From the NCBI RefSeq assembly GCF_001659605.2, contig NC_035164.2, positions 6,871,622 to 6,935,621 of the forward strand: DNA of 64,000 nucleotides, in the 5' to 3' direction. Below are positions 1-11,489 of the stretch, piece by piece. Source of the DNA: Manihot esculenta (Eukaryota > Streptophyta > Magnoliopsida > Malpighiales > Euphorbiaceae). Under the pieces are notes generated by a model that saw only the letters and a list, made by a program, of their open reading frames with translations, was not told the DNA's origin and searched no databases. Made by a program: the position numbers and the translations under genes. Every line of letters starts with the position of its first letter. Positions within the stretch are counted from its first letter, which is position 1.

Positions 1-3000
1 ATATCAAATCGATCAAATTCAACCAATCCAACTAGACCAATCCTAGCTTTTTTCCCTGTTGCACAACGCCCTTCTCTTCTCCATTTTCTTTTTTTTTTTT
101 TTTTTTTTTTTCTTCTTCTCTTTATTGTCTCTCTTTTCAATTTCTCCCTCTCTCGGCTACCATTTCAAGCAAAATTGGTCTCTTTAAATTCCTCTTCTCA
201 TAACCTTTGCATAGATACCAAGATTTTTTAATATCGTTATTTGGTTTGTACGTACTAAGTATTCAAAGTTTATGGCCCTTGTAACTTCTCTCTAAAATTT
301 CTCCCACCTCAGATATCCTATCGAAAATTTGAAGCCACCACCAGCATGTTATACTCGTCGAGAGCTTCGTGTAGACACCAATTTATAATTTTTTGATACT
401 GAAAAATTTTAGAGACCCATAAGCTTGGTTGTGAGTTTTCAGACCCTTAGAGTTGTGTTTTTGATAAAATAAAATTATATTTTTACTTGTGGTGCTATGG
501 GCTTCATGTAGATAACTTTGTTTTGGAGCAATTCTACCGGTGCCCGAGATTGCAATTTTAGTCCGAACGTGTGTGTTCCGGGACTAACCTCCAAAAAAGA
601 TCACAATTATAGTCTTTTCCACTATTTTCAGACGTTTCAAATGCATTTTAGGTGTCAGAATTGGCTTTAGTAAGCCTAAACTCAAAATTATCATCTTACT
701 ATAATGCCAATGTTTAGGTTGATATATTATTAAATATCTTAGGTAGGATATAATCGAGTAAAATCAATTGTTATAATAAGGTATTATTATTGAGAACTCT
801 AGAGAATATTGGTAGAATTTTTAAAGGGCTTTTAGTATTTTATCGGATCGTAAAAATGTTAAGGCACGTAAGCAAAAGTTTATAGGACGCAGTATTTGGA
901 TAGTTTTGATAAGTATCAGATGAATAATATTTTTTTTTTTTGTGGGCCTAAGGCCATTGTGCTTGTAGAGATGGATGTATTGAGTTTATTTGGAGGGAGG
1001 TTAGGTCCAAAGTATAGAAAAACTCTACCGAAATTTCGTCATAAGCTTAGAATGTCTTTATCAGTTTATTTATTTGCTTATAGTCTGTCTTTGATAATTT
1101 AGTGATAACTTTATATAGGTAATCTGAATCAACTATCTTCTTCTCAGCAAGACTGTTAGGTGATGATTCACTTTATTTTTTGAGTTGAATATTAATTATC
1201 CTTATAAATTCAATAATATTTATATTTATTTAAAATGCTCATGCATCAGTTATAGTATGTACCTAGTTGATATGTTAAGAGCATCATTTACTCTTTACAT
1301 TATTTTATTTTGTATTGTACTGCCTTCGAGATAAGTTGAAACTTTTATATATGTAAACATAGATGGATGTATGGATGTAGATTTTTTCGCTGGCTCCCAA
1401 GAAGATGGATAGACGAGTAAGTACGACGCTATATTTTACTGACTCTTGCCACTGCAAGGTAGGTACGACGCTATATTTCGCTGACTTCTGCAGAATTGTT
1501 TAAATAAACGTATTGGATTGAGAGAGAGCCAAGATATAAGGTTGGCTTCCAATATTTATTTTTGGATGAGTGTGTGAGTAGTTCCAATTTATCCCCTTGT
1601 GCAAAGATTGTGTGACTAATTGATTGATCCATTTTCATCAGTAGGATTACATTAGTATTAGATAGTTATAGAATTTATGATTATAATTAATGTCCATACA
1701 TATTGAGAAGAATTCTCAATGCTAACCCTGTTCAAATATTTTTTTTTCAGAGGACAAATATATTTTTTTGAGAGTCGACTTATAAATTCTTTCTCGTAGA
1801 GTTATCTACATTTTTATTATATTTTAATATTTGAAAATTTAACTTTAAAACTCCGCAATGACTATTGAGGGTATCCTTTAGGTTGTAAAAATCTTATTTC
1901 AATTAATATTTTCTTGTGATATTCGATTTCAGTTGGAGAGCAAAGCTCCCTATGGTGTTATTATTATTATTTGATAATTTGAAAATGTTGTGTATTGTGA
2001 GGTAAGTTGAGCTCGCCAAAGTGTTGAGTTTTATTCCCATGCAGATCGGGTGAGTTTTCTCTCTGTTGGTATGTTCAGTTTATGGCAGAACTCTGTTCAT
2101 TTAATTTCTTAATTTTTGGACTTTTCTTTTGGGCTAAATTTTGAGTTGATATGATTTGAGACTTATTACGGGCTTTAGGGGCCTTATGTCGGTTCAAGTA
2201 CTAGTACCGTTCCAGCCCACGATGTTGGATCGTGATAAAGTTGACATTAGAGCTTAGACTCTAGATTCATTGGAGAAAATTTATTTATATCTGTCACATG
2301 TAGAGTAGGTTCTTTGTTCGTCTACTTTTTGTAATTCATTGTTTATAGTTTCAGTGTTACACGTTAGGTAGTATGGTTTTATATTTCTAGAGGATAACTA
2401 TTGCCTTTTTCTGTTTTTGTATGATGTGGTGGGTAAATTTGAGATAACGCATTTGTTACGATATGTCCATGTGTCATGACATGTAGCCTAATAAGGGCTT
2501 ATATGATGAGTTAAAAATGTGGCATATAGTATGCATATCCGGTTGGATGTTACACAATATAAAATTCTCACCTATACGGAAAAAATTTAAGTGTTCATGA
2601 GAGTATTTTAGGTATTTGAAATATTTATTATCCTTTTAATCGATTTACTAATAAAATTATAGATGTAAAAACTTTTCATTTGAACTGATTATATAGTAAT
2701 TTAAGTGTTCAATTTTAAAAATATAAAAATTAATTTATTAATTATATTAAAATTTAGAGATTAAAAAGTAATAACATATAACAATGAAATATATTCATAG
2801 TTAATTATGTTGGAAATTCATAATCAATATTATTGAATAAAAAAATCTAAATATTTATAATAATTCATATTTATATCCAATTGTTTAAATTTTGAATTGT
2901 AAAGTCAAATTTTTTTAATTTGTCACCATTATAGCAACGAAAACTAAATTGATTTTTAAAAAAGTTAATGATAAATTATAATATAGTAGGTAAAGGTTTA

Positions 3001-3300
3001 TTTGATTAATAAAATACTTTTTAAATATATATTTTTATTACAATAACATTTTTTTAAATTTCATTATTTACTCTCTATTTTTACTTTTATATGATATTAT
3101 AAATTATTAATAAAAATTTAAAATATTAAAAAAATAAAATTTTATTATTTAAAACATATAATATTTTATTTTATTTAGCATATTATTAATAAAAAATAAA
3201 GTTTTTAAATATAAAAAATATACAAATAATTTATAATATTGAATATAAGCATTCAATAAAATATTTTAATATATATTATTTATATATATTATAAGCATTC
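1..3300. other. AT-rich intergenic DNA with decayed LTR-retrotransposon remains
   Basis: I see no coding gene here; the only track-length frame (896-1102) is not supported by any family. A poly-T run lies at about 87-111. The stretch at about 2030-2260 reads like the end of an old plant LTR followed by a degenerate primer binding site, listed separately. Positions 2600-3300 are almost pure A/T. Two near-identical phrases around 1418-1480 (GTACGACGCTATATTT) suggest a small local duplication. Confidence 0.5.
2180..2260 (+). repeat. Degenerate LTR end with tRNA-Met-type primer binding site
   Basis: Positions 2241-2256 read TTGACATTAGAGCTTA, three substitutions from TTGGTATCAGAGCTTA, the initiator-tRNA-Met primer site seen in many plant LTR retrotransposons. 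It follows GATCGTGATAAAG, the usual phrase at the 3' end of one class of plant Ty3/gypsy LTRs. I infer a decayed LTR upstream and an untranslated leader downstream. No gag or pol frame survives. Confidence 0.45.
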
Positions 3301-3374
3301 AAGGTCTCCCCATTGTGGGAGAGCCTACGTCATAATTTGTGATAGATGGGGCCTGCGTTCGCGCGGCCCCTGCC
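3301..3374 (+). pseudogene. U1 snRNA 3'-half remnant
   Basis: This matches the second half of the three full U1 copies further on: the AAGGTCTCCCC stem strand, the GGGAGAGCCTACGTCATAAT segment, the Sm-type AATTTGTG and the terminal GCGTTCGCGC hairpin. The first half, with the 5' splice-site-pairing sequence, is missing. AT-rich DNA carrying a short TATAAGCATTCAA repeat abuts it directly, and no upstream element or TATA box is present. It should not make a functional U1. Confidence 0.8.
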
Positions 3375-3439
3375 AATTTTCAATCTAAATTCCTTCCAAT
3401 GAGTATTATCTTAGATGACACCATTGAACTTGATTTCTG

Positions 3440-3600
3440 CTTACATTATGGAGTTTCAATCTTCTTTCTTCTGCAGTCTCTATTTGTTTGTCTGTATCTC
3501 TCCTGGTGTTCCTTGCATAGCAAATACCAGTTGACATTGAAGATTCTCATATAAAAATTCTCATGTTTCTTAGTTGTGTTTGGCTAGCTAGCTGCATTGG
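3440..3600 (+). repeat. U1 3'-flanking module, copy 1
   Basis: DNA downstream of the U1 remnant resembles the DNA after the U1 copies at 6.9 and 7.65 kb and a stand-alone copy at 14.69-15.0 kb. Shared phrases include TTTGTTTGTCTGTATCT, ATAGCAAATACCAGTTGA and GTGTTTGGCTAGCTAGCTGCAT. It shows that the duplicated unit is longer than the RNA gene. Confidence 0.6.
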
Positions 3601-3734
3601 GGGTAAAAAAGAAGAAAATAAATAAAAATGAAGTTTTGGAAAGCAATATTGATTCATTAATATATACATGGCTAAATTTTGCTATTTCATTATTTAGAAA
3701 CTGAAGCAAACTGTACATCAGAAGCAACAAAGTA

Positions 3735-3855
3735 CTGTAAATGGGAAGGAAGCTCCTCAAAACCTGGCCAATAGGTAAGCAAGCATCCTCAGATGAGAAG
3801 TTAGCCACCTGATTAGCAGCCCTAGCAACATGTTTGAAGAGACAAATTCCAAAAA
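3735..3855 (-). pseudogene. Fragment of LINE-type RNase H-like domain
   Basis: On the minus strand a short frame reads FKHVARAANQVANF and continues for about 20 residues. This resembles the end of the RNase H-like (RVT_3) domain of plant non-LTR retrotransposons, whose usual form is FVKRSAN.VAH.LA. Only about 40 residues remain, with no reverse transcriptase nearby. The match is by eye and short. Confidence 0.3.
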
Positions 3856-4470
3856 AGTTGATAACATATTTCCGACCAATGCTAAGTCGACTGATATTTT
3901 ATTTGCAGATTTGATTTTACGAAATGGCAAAATGTTTTAACTAAGTGATCAATAAATAAGAACAAAGTAGTTGATTTTGATAAAACACAAGAACCTAATG
4001 ACAATTAACCCTTACTATAAAAACATGAGAATTTGTATAAATCAAAGATTTTAACTTCTCTCTTCTTCTTTTCTTCAATTTCAGTTTATCCAAAGTTCTT
4101 ATTTAGTAGTCTAAAATTATTTTGCTAGTTGTAGGCTTATAGGCTTTATTATATTATGGAGATATGTTGCTTTAACTCTGCTGTAACATAATGAGGGCAA
4201 TAATAATACCTTAAGATATTGATTTTTCAAGTAAAATCAGCTTCTCCAGTAAAAACTCAACAAGAAACGACGTCGTACTGTGTAGATATCAATCAAGTGA
4301 AAACATATATATGTTTGTAGTGATATGGGCTATGGTTCCAAAACTTCTCATGAAACAATCACACTGAATAACAGAATCATCATTGAAATCAACATGAAGG
4401 TTCAGATAAAGAAGAAATAGAACAGAAAGGTGAATAAAAATTAAGCCCAAGTCACAAGCTGAAGGTTTAC
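3856..4470. other. Intergenic DNA leading into the first full U1 gene
   Basis: No gene seen. From about 4300 the sequence becomes homologous to the DNA upstream of the U1 copies at 6.9 and 7.65 kb (for example GGGCTATGGTTCC and AGAAGAAATAGAACAGAAAGG), so the duplicated unit starts at least 250 bases before the RNA. Confidence 0.6.
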
Positions 4471-4474
4471 CGAA

Positions 4475-4526
4475 ATCCCACATTGAAAAAATAGAAGGGA
4501 GAGTTAAAATATAGTGCATATAAATA
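4475..4526 (+). promoter_or_regulatory. U1 promoter: USE and TATA box
   Basis: ATCCCACATTG at 4475-4485 differs by one base from the plant snRNA upstream sequence element RTCCCACATCG. TATAAATA is at 4519-4526. The gap between them is 33 bp and the TATA box starts 31 bp before the RNA. In plants a 33-34-bp gap is the RNA polymerase II arrangement; polymerase III snRNA genes have about one helical turn less. Confidence 0.88.
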
Positions 4527-4549
4527 AGAAGGGTGAGATATTGTTAAAC

Positions 4550-4711
4550 ATACTTACCTGGACGGGGTCAATGGGTGATCCAGAAGGCCTATGGCCTAGG
4601 TCAGTGACTTCCATTGCACATTAGGAAGGGTGCTGATCTAAGGTCTCCCAAAGTTGGGAGAGCCTACGTCATAATTTGTGGCAGTGGGGGCCTGCGTTCG
4701 CGCGGCCCTTA
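4550..4711 (+). ncRNA. U1: U1 spliceosomal snRNA gene (copy A)
   Basis: U1 snRNA pairs with the 5' splice site of pre-mRNA in the nucleus, as part of U1 snRNP. The copy begins ATACTTACCTGG, the conserved 5' end whose ACTTACCTG pairs with intron starts. It continues with the stem-loop I segment, CATTGCAC in stem-loop II, the Sm-type site AATTTGTGG, and the terminal GCGTTCGCGC hairpin. Length is about 162 nt, as usual for plants. Compared with the other copies it reads GCAGTGGGGG instead of GCAGAGGGGG and GGCCCTTATC instead of GGCCCCTACC, which weakens the base of stem-loop IV. The promoter is good and the 3' box is degenerate. It may be a working variant or an early pseudogene. Confidence 0.92.
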
Positions 4712-6650
4712 TCAAATTTTAAATTCAAATAATTCCTTCAGATACGATCAATCAAATAATTTCTTCGCTAAAAAACTCTTTTTCTTATAGCAAACTGAGG
4801 ACAGACTAAAATATGTATATTAGATTTATATAACTTGGCTCAAAATTTACTATTCTTAGAAATCTTAGTCGCAATTTTTTAAGTAGAAAGAAGAAATAGA
4901 AGAGAATAAGTATATTATGCAATTTTTTAAGGGTTTTGGTTTAAATCTAAATTTAATTTTGCTTTTAATTTAGAATAATAACAAATAAAAACTTCAATTT
5001 TTACCGTTGTTACTAGATATCTCTAAACTAAAAATTTTAATTAATATACCTTATATTAAACATTTAAATTTATTTATATTTTATTGTTAAATTGAACTTT
5101 TAAATATAATAAAAATATTACATTAACATATCATAGACTATACGTAATTAATATTTTAATATAATTCAAAGAAAATAATTATAAAAAATCTATAACTTTG
5201 CCAATTTTAATAAATATTTTTAAATTTTTTTTTCTTAATAAATATATTTAAAATTAATTTTTAAATTCAATTTACTTATAATTTAAAATACACATTTTTA
5301 AAATTCAGTAAGTCATTTTCAAATATTTTTTTATATCGATAAGTATTATTTTTTATATTATTATAGGTTATAAGTATTGTAATGATAGGGCCTCTAGAAA
5401 ATAAAAAAATTTACACTTTTTCACTATTTAAAAAATTAATCATACATATCGATAGAGTTTAGCCAATAATTAATTTAATTAAAGAAAATGTCTAAGTTTG
5501 TTCTAATTCATAACTATAATTTATTTTCCATATAATGAATTTAATTTAAATTAATTAAAATAATTATTCACTTTTAATTTATTAAAGTAGACATGATAAA
5601 TATAATTATTTTTTAATAAAAAAATCATTATTTTTTATTTTTTAAAATAATATCGCAACAGTACTTAAAATCTATAACGACACAAATTCAGAAAATGAAT
5701 TATCAAATCTTAAAAATTTATCATATAAAATTGTAAGTAAATTAAATTAAATTGAAAAATAAACAAAACAAAAAACTGATTTTGAGATATATTAAAAAGT
5801 TTAGTTTATAAAATTTTTATTAATTACAAAATATATAAATAATTAAGTTGAAAACAAAATAGTGATAAAATATATTATAATTTATTTAATTAAATATTTA
5901 TGTGAAATTTATATTTATATAAATATTTATATTTATTTAATTCGATTTTTTATTTATTTTAGTCTAATTTGACTTTTAATTTTAAAATTTTCGATTATTT
6001 TAATTTGATTTGATTTTAATCTGAAAAAAAATCGAACCGTGAAAATAGTATATTATTTTTAATAATTTAGAGAAATTAGATTATTAAAATTAAAATATTT
6101 TAATTAAATTTTAAATAATAATAGAATATAATTAGAGCAATTTTAAAAAGTAAAAATTTAACTGATAAAAAAATATATAGAGTGTAATTGTAATCAAATA
6201 AAAAATATATAATTTTTTAGTGATTAACTAAATATTTTAATATATAATATTTTTTATGTGATATTTTAAGTAATAAATTTTTTTTATATTTATTACATAT
6301 AACATATTTGTTATTATAGATGATAAATATAATATATATTTCCTTTTAATACAAAATTTAATTAAAGGATTATATCTTTTATTAATATAAAACTTTAAAA
6401 ATTATATTATAATTTATCATTAACTTATAAATGGAGGTTTCTTTGGCTGTGAATGGTTTTTTCTTTCCTTTTTCTTGATGGTTGTCAATGCTTTTTACAG
6501 ATATAGAGGCTTCCATAGCTTGCTTCTCATATGTCATTTATTCTAGCGGTAGGAAGGAAGGTGATTATACTCGATGAGACTTTTTCCTTTATCGTCAGCT
6601 TTTCTCCTGTGAAACTCGAGAGCAAAGAAGTATCATGCAGATATGACTCA
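4712..6650. other. AT-rich spacer between U1 copies
   Basis: No coding gene seen. The spacer is mostly A/T with many short T/A homopolymers. Around 5940-6050 it contains ATTCGATTTT/AATCGAACC phrases like those of the inverted-repeat element at 13.69 kb, so a decayed MITE of that family is likely. From about 6600 homology to the U1 unit resumes. Confidence 0.5.
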
Positions 6651-6827
6651 ACTGAAACATGTTTTTTTTATTGATATGGACTATGGTTTCCCAAAACTCT
6701 CATGAAAGATCAAACAGAATCACAGTCATCATTGTCATCAACATGATGAAGGTTTAGATTATGAAGAAATAGCACAGAAAGGGGAATAAAAATGAAGCCC
6801 AAGTAAAAAATTTGAAGGTTAGCTGAA

Positions 6828-6879
6828 ATCCCACATTGAAAAAGTAGAAGGGAGAGTTAAAATGTAGTACATACAAATA
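6828..6879 (+). promoter_or_regulatory. U1 promoter: USE and altered TATA box
   Basis: ATCCCACATTG at 6828-6838 is one base off the plant USE consensus. The TATA position, 33 bp further on and 31 bp before the RNA, reads TACAAATA (6872-6879) where the other two copies have TATAAATA. Spacing is intact, but the T-to-C change may lower activity. Confidence 0.82.
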
Positions 6880-6902
6880 AGAAGAGTGAGGCATTATCAA
6901 AC

Positions 6903-7066
6903 ATACTTACCTGGACGGGGTCAATGGGTGATCAGCAAGGCTCATGGCCTAGGTCAGTGATCTCCATTGCACATTAGGAGGGGTGCTGGTCTAAGGTCTC
7001 CCCAAGCTGGGAGAGCCTACGTCATAATTTGTGGCAGAGGGGGCTTGCGTTCGCGCAGCCCCTACC
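6903..7066 (+). ncRNA. U1: U1 spliceosomal snRNA gene (copy B)
   Basis: This is a full-length U1 with the exact ATACTTACCTGG 5' end, CATTGCAC in stem-loop II, the Sm-type AATTTGTGG, and a stem-loop IV with two changes relative to copy C (GGCTTGCG and GCGCAGCC). Those changes open pairs in the last stem. The RNA role is splicing of U2-type introns. Just after the gene, 7066-7080 reads CA, six bases, then AGTTTAA. This fits the plant snRNA 3' box CA(N)3-10AGTNNAA exactly, and it is the best 3' box in the cluster. The TATA box carries one change, so expression is uncertain. Confidence 0.9.
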
Positions 7067-7080
7067 AATCTTAAGTTTAA
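7066..7080 (+). terminator. snRNA 3' box
   Basis: CA-N6-AGTTTAA directly after U1 copy B matches the plant snRNA 3'-end formation element CA(N)3-10AGTNNAA. The corresponding positions after the other copies are degenerate (for example AATTCAA after copy A). Confidence 0.7.
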
Positions 7081-7083
7081 ATT

Positions 7084-7225
7084 CCTATTGATAATGGTGC
7101 ATCTTCTCTTTGGGGGCTATGGAGTCTCCTTGGAGCAATCTGTGGTTGATTTCAATTCCATAGCAAGTACCAGTTGAGAATGAAAAATCTCTTTGATAAG
7201 TGTTGTGCTTGGCTAGGTAGCTGCA
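7084..7225 (+). repeat. U1 3'-flanking module, copy 2
   Basis: It shares GGGGGCTATGGAGTCTCC, TTGGAGCAAT, CCATAGCAAGTACCAGTTGA and GTGCTTGGCTAGGTAGCTGCATC with the other module copies. It is shorter than the 14.69-kb copy because of internal deletions. Confidence 0.65.
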
Positions 7226-7577
7226 TCATTAATGAAGATGTATATTTATGTGAAAAATGAACAAAACCATGATTAATGTGGCTAAATCTTGTTTCAAAAT
7301 TTATGTAAAAAGATTTGAAATGTATTTTCTTTTTAATGAAAATTAGCTTTTTCTCCTGTGAAATTCAACAAAAAAGAGGTAATATGTATATATCAATCAA
7401 CTGAAAACATATGTTTCTATTGATATGGGCTATGGCTCTCATTACTTCTCACGAAACAATCAAACTAAAGCACAGAACCATCAGTCTTGTCGTCAACTTG
7501 GAGATTCAGATGTAAGAAGAAACAGAACAGAAGGGCATAAAAATGAAGCCCAAGTTAAAAACTGAAGGAAAGCCAAA

Positions 7578-7629
7578 ATCCCACATCGAACTAATAGAAC
7601 GGAAAGTTAAAATGTAGTAATTATAAATA
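7578..7629 (+). promoter_or_regulatory. U1 promoter: perfect USE and TATA box
   Basis: ATCCCACATCG at 7578-7588 is an exact match to the plant USE RTCCCACATCG, and TATAAATA lies at 7622-7629. The gap is 33 bp, with 31 bp from TATA start to RNA start. This is the best promoter of the cluster. Confidence 0.92.
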
Positions 7630-7649
7630 AGAAACGTGAAGCAACATAA

Positions 7650-8020
<371 letters not shown>

Positions 8021-8869
8021 TTGACGAGTGTTTGGACATGCAACTTTTGATTCCCCATGTATTTTCAATGGCTCTCCAGCCACTCAGAACATAACAGAAG
8101 AAAAGAAAATATCCGGCTCAATATCCGGCTCAATTATTGATAGTGTGAATAGATATACCATTGATTCAATAAAATAGATGAAAGAAATCAAAAAATGAAT
8201 TTTTATTTTAAAAAAAAAATCTTAGGAATTGTCCATATTCAATTCATCTTTAAGAACACATCCTAAATTTATAAAATAGGATGAATTGAGACGGTATTAA
8301 CTCGAATCTGATGAAATAGGATGAATTGAGACGGTATTTTGTAAATACTTAATTATCTTAAATATATTAACTATTTTTTTATTTTGACTTATGAGTCTTG
8401 TAGACTTATGAGACTTGTGGAAAATGTTCTCCTATAGTGAAAATAGAAATGCTAAATGACGAGTATTTGATCCTGGAAGCATTGACCAGGTTGTGGTAGG
8501 GAATATAGCCATGGCTTTCAAAGTCTGCATTTCCAATTCAGCTGATTTCCTTACACTATTTCCTATTTCAAAGCACAATCCTATGATAAAACTTTTTCTA
8601 TTAAAACCCTTTAATGCACTTAATTTTATATGGTTAAATCGCAAAAAAAAAAAGAAAAATCATATTGATATGATCGTACAATATATATTCTTTATATATC
8701 ATCATATGATTCATGGTGCAAAAATACAAAAACTGTCTTGTTATAACTGCTGTAATTGACAATTCATTTTTAGAACTAGATCCTTCTCATACTCTAGAGT
8801 TGCTAGTGTTGGAAGATGTCCTGAAAATGAAAGCAAGTTGTTTAGGAGAAAGGAAGAGTTATGTCACTA
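8021..8869. other. Intergenic DNA, no clear gene
   Basis: It holds short duplicated phrases (ATATCCGGCTCAAT twice near 8110; AGGATGAATTGAGACGGTATT twice near 8280-8335). The minus-strand 70-codon frame at 8432-8644 faintly recalls a LINE RNase H-like domain, but too little is conserved to call. Confidence 0.4.
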
Positions 8870-9485
8870 CTCAACATTAGAACAACTTCTGACATTGTAG
8901 GTCTGCCCATTAGATCTTCTTGTATGCATAAGAGTCTGATTTGAATGCATCTCAACACTTCATAAGGATTACAGGACTCTTCCAGCGATGAATCAATTGT
9001 ATGGCTTCAAGTTATGGAAGCAAAGTTTGTAAGATACATTTCTTATCAAGCTCAAGGATGAATCCTCTTGGTTAAAGCCATTGCTCCTCTTTCCACTTAT
9101 AATCTGTAATAGTATCACCCCAAAACTGAACACATCAAATTTTATTGAAAATTTTCCAAATACAACATACTCTGGTAACATATACTTGCTGCGTAAGAAA
9201 ATTTGAAGATTAGTATATTTATGTTATTGTCAAGAAATAAGAGCATCTGAATAATATTTATTATGGTTGTGCTTATCATGTCCCAATCACTCTATTTGCC
9301 ATATTTTGAATTTGGTCACTTTTGAATATTCTTGCCATGCCCAGTTCTGAAATTTTTGGGTTCATCTCAGCATCTAATAAAATGTTAATACTCTTTAAAT
9401 CTCTATGGGTGATTCCTAATCTTGGGTCTTGATGAAAATATAAAATGTCACGAGCAAACCCAATAATAATATTGAAGTGTTTTGC
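8870..9485 (-). pseudogene. Receptor-like protein kinase fragment (DUF26/S-domain type)
   Basis: Reading the minus strand from 9485 down, one finds the catalytic loop (THRDLKS), the activation segment start where the usual DFG is replaced by ELG, then GMARIF and NRVIGT, followed by a TGA at 9276-9278 at the place of a normal intron. A second block at 8993-9181 gives [20 protein letters not shown] and [11 protein letters not shown] third block at about 8870-8990 gives the kinase end with CIQEDLMGRPTMSEV. These are plant cysteine-rich or G-type lectin receptor kinase signatures. The extracellular, membrane and N-lobe parts are missing, the magnesium-binding Asp is lost, and a frame break is present. 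At about 9490 the kinase sequence joins copia sequence on the same strand. Confidence 0.85.
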
Positions 9486-9489
9486 CCCA

Positions 9490-10290
9490 TCACAAAAGAA
9501 GCTCTTTTCTTGATTCTAAGACCGAGCACGATGCAATGGTATTTTGCAAAATGACAAGACTTAAATTCCAGTGAAGGTACATCATGAAACTGGGGGCATG
9601 GCTTTCTCAAAATTAGTAAGGAAGAATGTCTTAGTCGGCAATGTGATTCAAATGAAGAGATTACACCAGAACGGCAACTAACATGTCTTTTATCAATAAT
9701 TTTCTTCATCATAAAATCCTAAGAAAGACAATGATTAGGGAAGAAAGAGACACAATAATTTAGGTATTTGTTAAGTTTACTCATAGAGATTAAATTAAAG
9801 ATAAGATTGGATAAACTTAACACTGATAATAAAGTAATATAAGGAGTAAGCTTAACAGTTCCAAAATCATCAATATTATATTGTGACTGATCAATTATAG
9901 TTACAAAAGAAGGTATCCTATGTGATTGAAAACTAGAAAATGTATAGGGATTACTTATCATTTGATTCGTGGCACCATTAAAGTGGACTTTTTAAGGAGG
10001 AAGTAAGGCATGTTTACTTGTTTCAGTAATAGTAGTGATTAAAGTGGACTTTTTAAGTAGGTACTAATACTGAGCATATTCATTAATCGAGATAGTGACA
10101 GTATTCCCAGAAGTGGAGCTGGATGTAGCAACATTAACAATTGGAGTCCTCCAACTTTTATTCTATAACTTCTTACAATATCTCCTCGTATGACTAGATT
10201 TCTTATAGTACCAGCAAATAAAGTCACTCAAATTATTGGTCTCTACAACATTTCCATCTTGATTATTATTTCTCCATCCTCCTTCGACAA
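9490..10290 (-). pseudogene. Ty1/copia retrotransposon gag-pol fragment
   Basis: Minus-strand blocks in gag-to-integrase order are as follows. At about 10150-10290 there is a CCHC-like knuckle remnant (CWYYKKSSHTRRYC). At 9719-9961 lies the protease-adjacent stretch (VKLTPYITLLSV, LIFNLISMSKL, CVSFFPNHC). At 9497-9712 lies the pre-integrase/zinc-binding part (ESHCRLRHSSLLILRKPCP, CHFAK). These are standard copia signatures. There are stops between blocks and no LTR pair. Reverse transcriptase and RNase H are absent, and the 5' part stops at about 10290, where a different repeat begins. Confidence 0.85.
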
Positions 10291-10700
10291 CGCCTGCTCA
10301 GCCCAACTAGAAGCTAACTTAATTCGACGGACTAAACTAAGACAGCACGGTTCCACTCAGAACAGTCAGTATGATTTACACTTCAAGATCGTAACATATT
10401 TCATGACAAGGCCACCAGGAGAGTATTCACCAGGCCAATGATCAGGTGTCAGACTTGATTAATAAAATTCTCAAGACATGATCGGGTGATTAAGTTTGAT
10501 TTATTATTTATAGCCATAAGACGATGGTCATTTATGAGCAGGAGTAGGCAAAGCAAAACAAGTATAAAAGACCAATCTAAACGAACCATGTGCTCTAGAT
10601 CATAAAGACAACCGTCACCTTCGAATCTAAAGAATCAAAGACCAGCGGGAGGATTTCTGATATTACACAATACTCGCCCAAAGTAAGCCATGAGCTGTCA
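10291..10700 (+). repeat. Direct repeat (left) of LTR-like element
   Basis: About 410 bp shared with 11829-12240 at clearly diverged identity. Common phrases are TCAGTATGATTTACACTTCA, GTATAAAAG, TCTAGATCATAAAGACAACC (CCAGATCATGAAAACAAC in the other) and GGATTTCT.ATATTACACAAT. A TATA-like GTATAAAAG occurs in both. This looks like the U3/TATA part of an LTR present twice in the same direction. Confidence 0.6.
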
Positions 10701-10707
10701 TCAAAAG

Positions 10708-11360
10708 ATAAGGCATTTGATGCCAAGCCACAAGGCAGGTATACGCCAGGCCGACCAACCGGTTGTTAGTCTCGTTTCACAAAAAATTTCTAAGGTATTG
10801 GATGCCAGGCCACAAGACGGGTATATACCAGGGCGATTAACTGGGTGTTAGTCCCGTTTCACAAAAAGTTTCTAAGGCATTTAATATCAGGCCACAAGGC
10901 GAGTCTATGCCAGGTCAACTAACAGGGTGTTAGTTTCGTTTTATAAAAGTTTCTAAGCCATTTGATGCCAGGCAATAAGGCGGGTATATGCCAAGCCAAC
11001 CAATCGGGTGTTAGTCCCATTTTACAAAAAGTTTCTAAGATATTTAATGTCAGGCCACAAGGCGGGTATTCGCCAAGTCGACCAACCGGGTGTTAGTCCC
11101 ATTTCACAAAAAGTTTCTAAGGTAATTGATGCCAGGCTGACTAACCGGGTGTTAGTCCTATTTCATAAAAAATTTATAAGGTAAATATTTAATGTCAGGC
11201 CACAAGGCGGGTATACGCCAGACTAACCAACTGGATGTTAGTCCCATTTTGTAAAAAGTTTTAAAGCATTTGATGCCAGGTCACAAAGCAAGTATACGCT
11301 AGGCCGACCAACCGAGTGTTAGTCCCGTTTCACAAGAAGTTTCAAAGGCATTTAATACTG
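10708..11360 (+). repeat. Tandem array of about eight 82-bp units
   Basis: The unit begins AAGGCATTTGATGCCAGG, runs through CACAAGGCGGGTATACGCC and ACCGGGTGTTAGTCCCG, and ends TTTCACAAAAAGTTTCT. Starts are near 10708, 10790, 10872, 10954, 11036, 11118 (internally deleted), 11177 and 11265. There are no unique spacers, so it is not a CRISPR. Units differ by several substitutions each, suggesting an old array. Confidence 0.85.
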
Positions 11361-11489
11361 CTCTTACAATCAATCCTAGAAATCTAAAACTTTTTGAAGG
11401 AAGGAGGTCCATTGTAGGCGAGCGAGATTTTTTGACGATTGGCGAAGGCAAGATAGGCTGCTAAGTGTGCGAGTGAAGACTGCAAGGAG

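Noticed and set aside
3339..3554. 71-codon frame over the U1 remnant and flank, and 60-codon frame at 7674-7856 over U1 copy C
   Set aside because: They overlap non-coding RNA sequence; coding is accidental.
10708..11360. Regular 82-bp repeats as a possible CRISPR array
   Set aside because: Units are contiguous without unique spacers, and the context is a plant retroelement.
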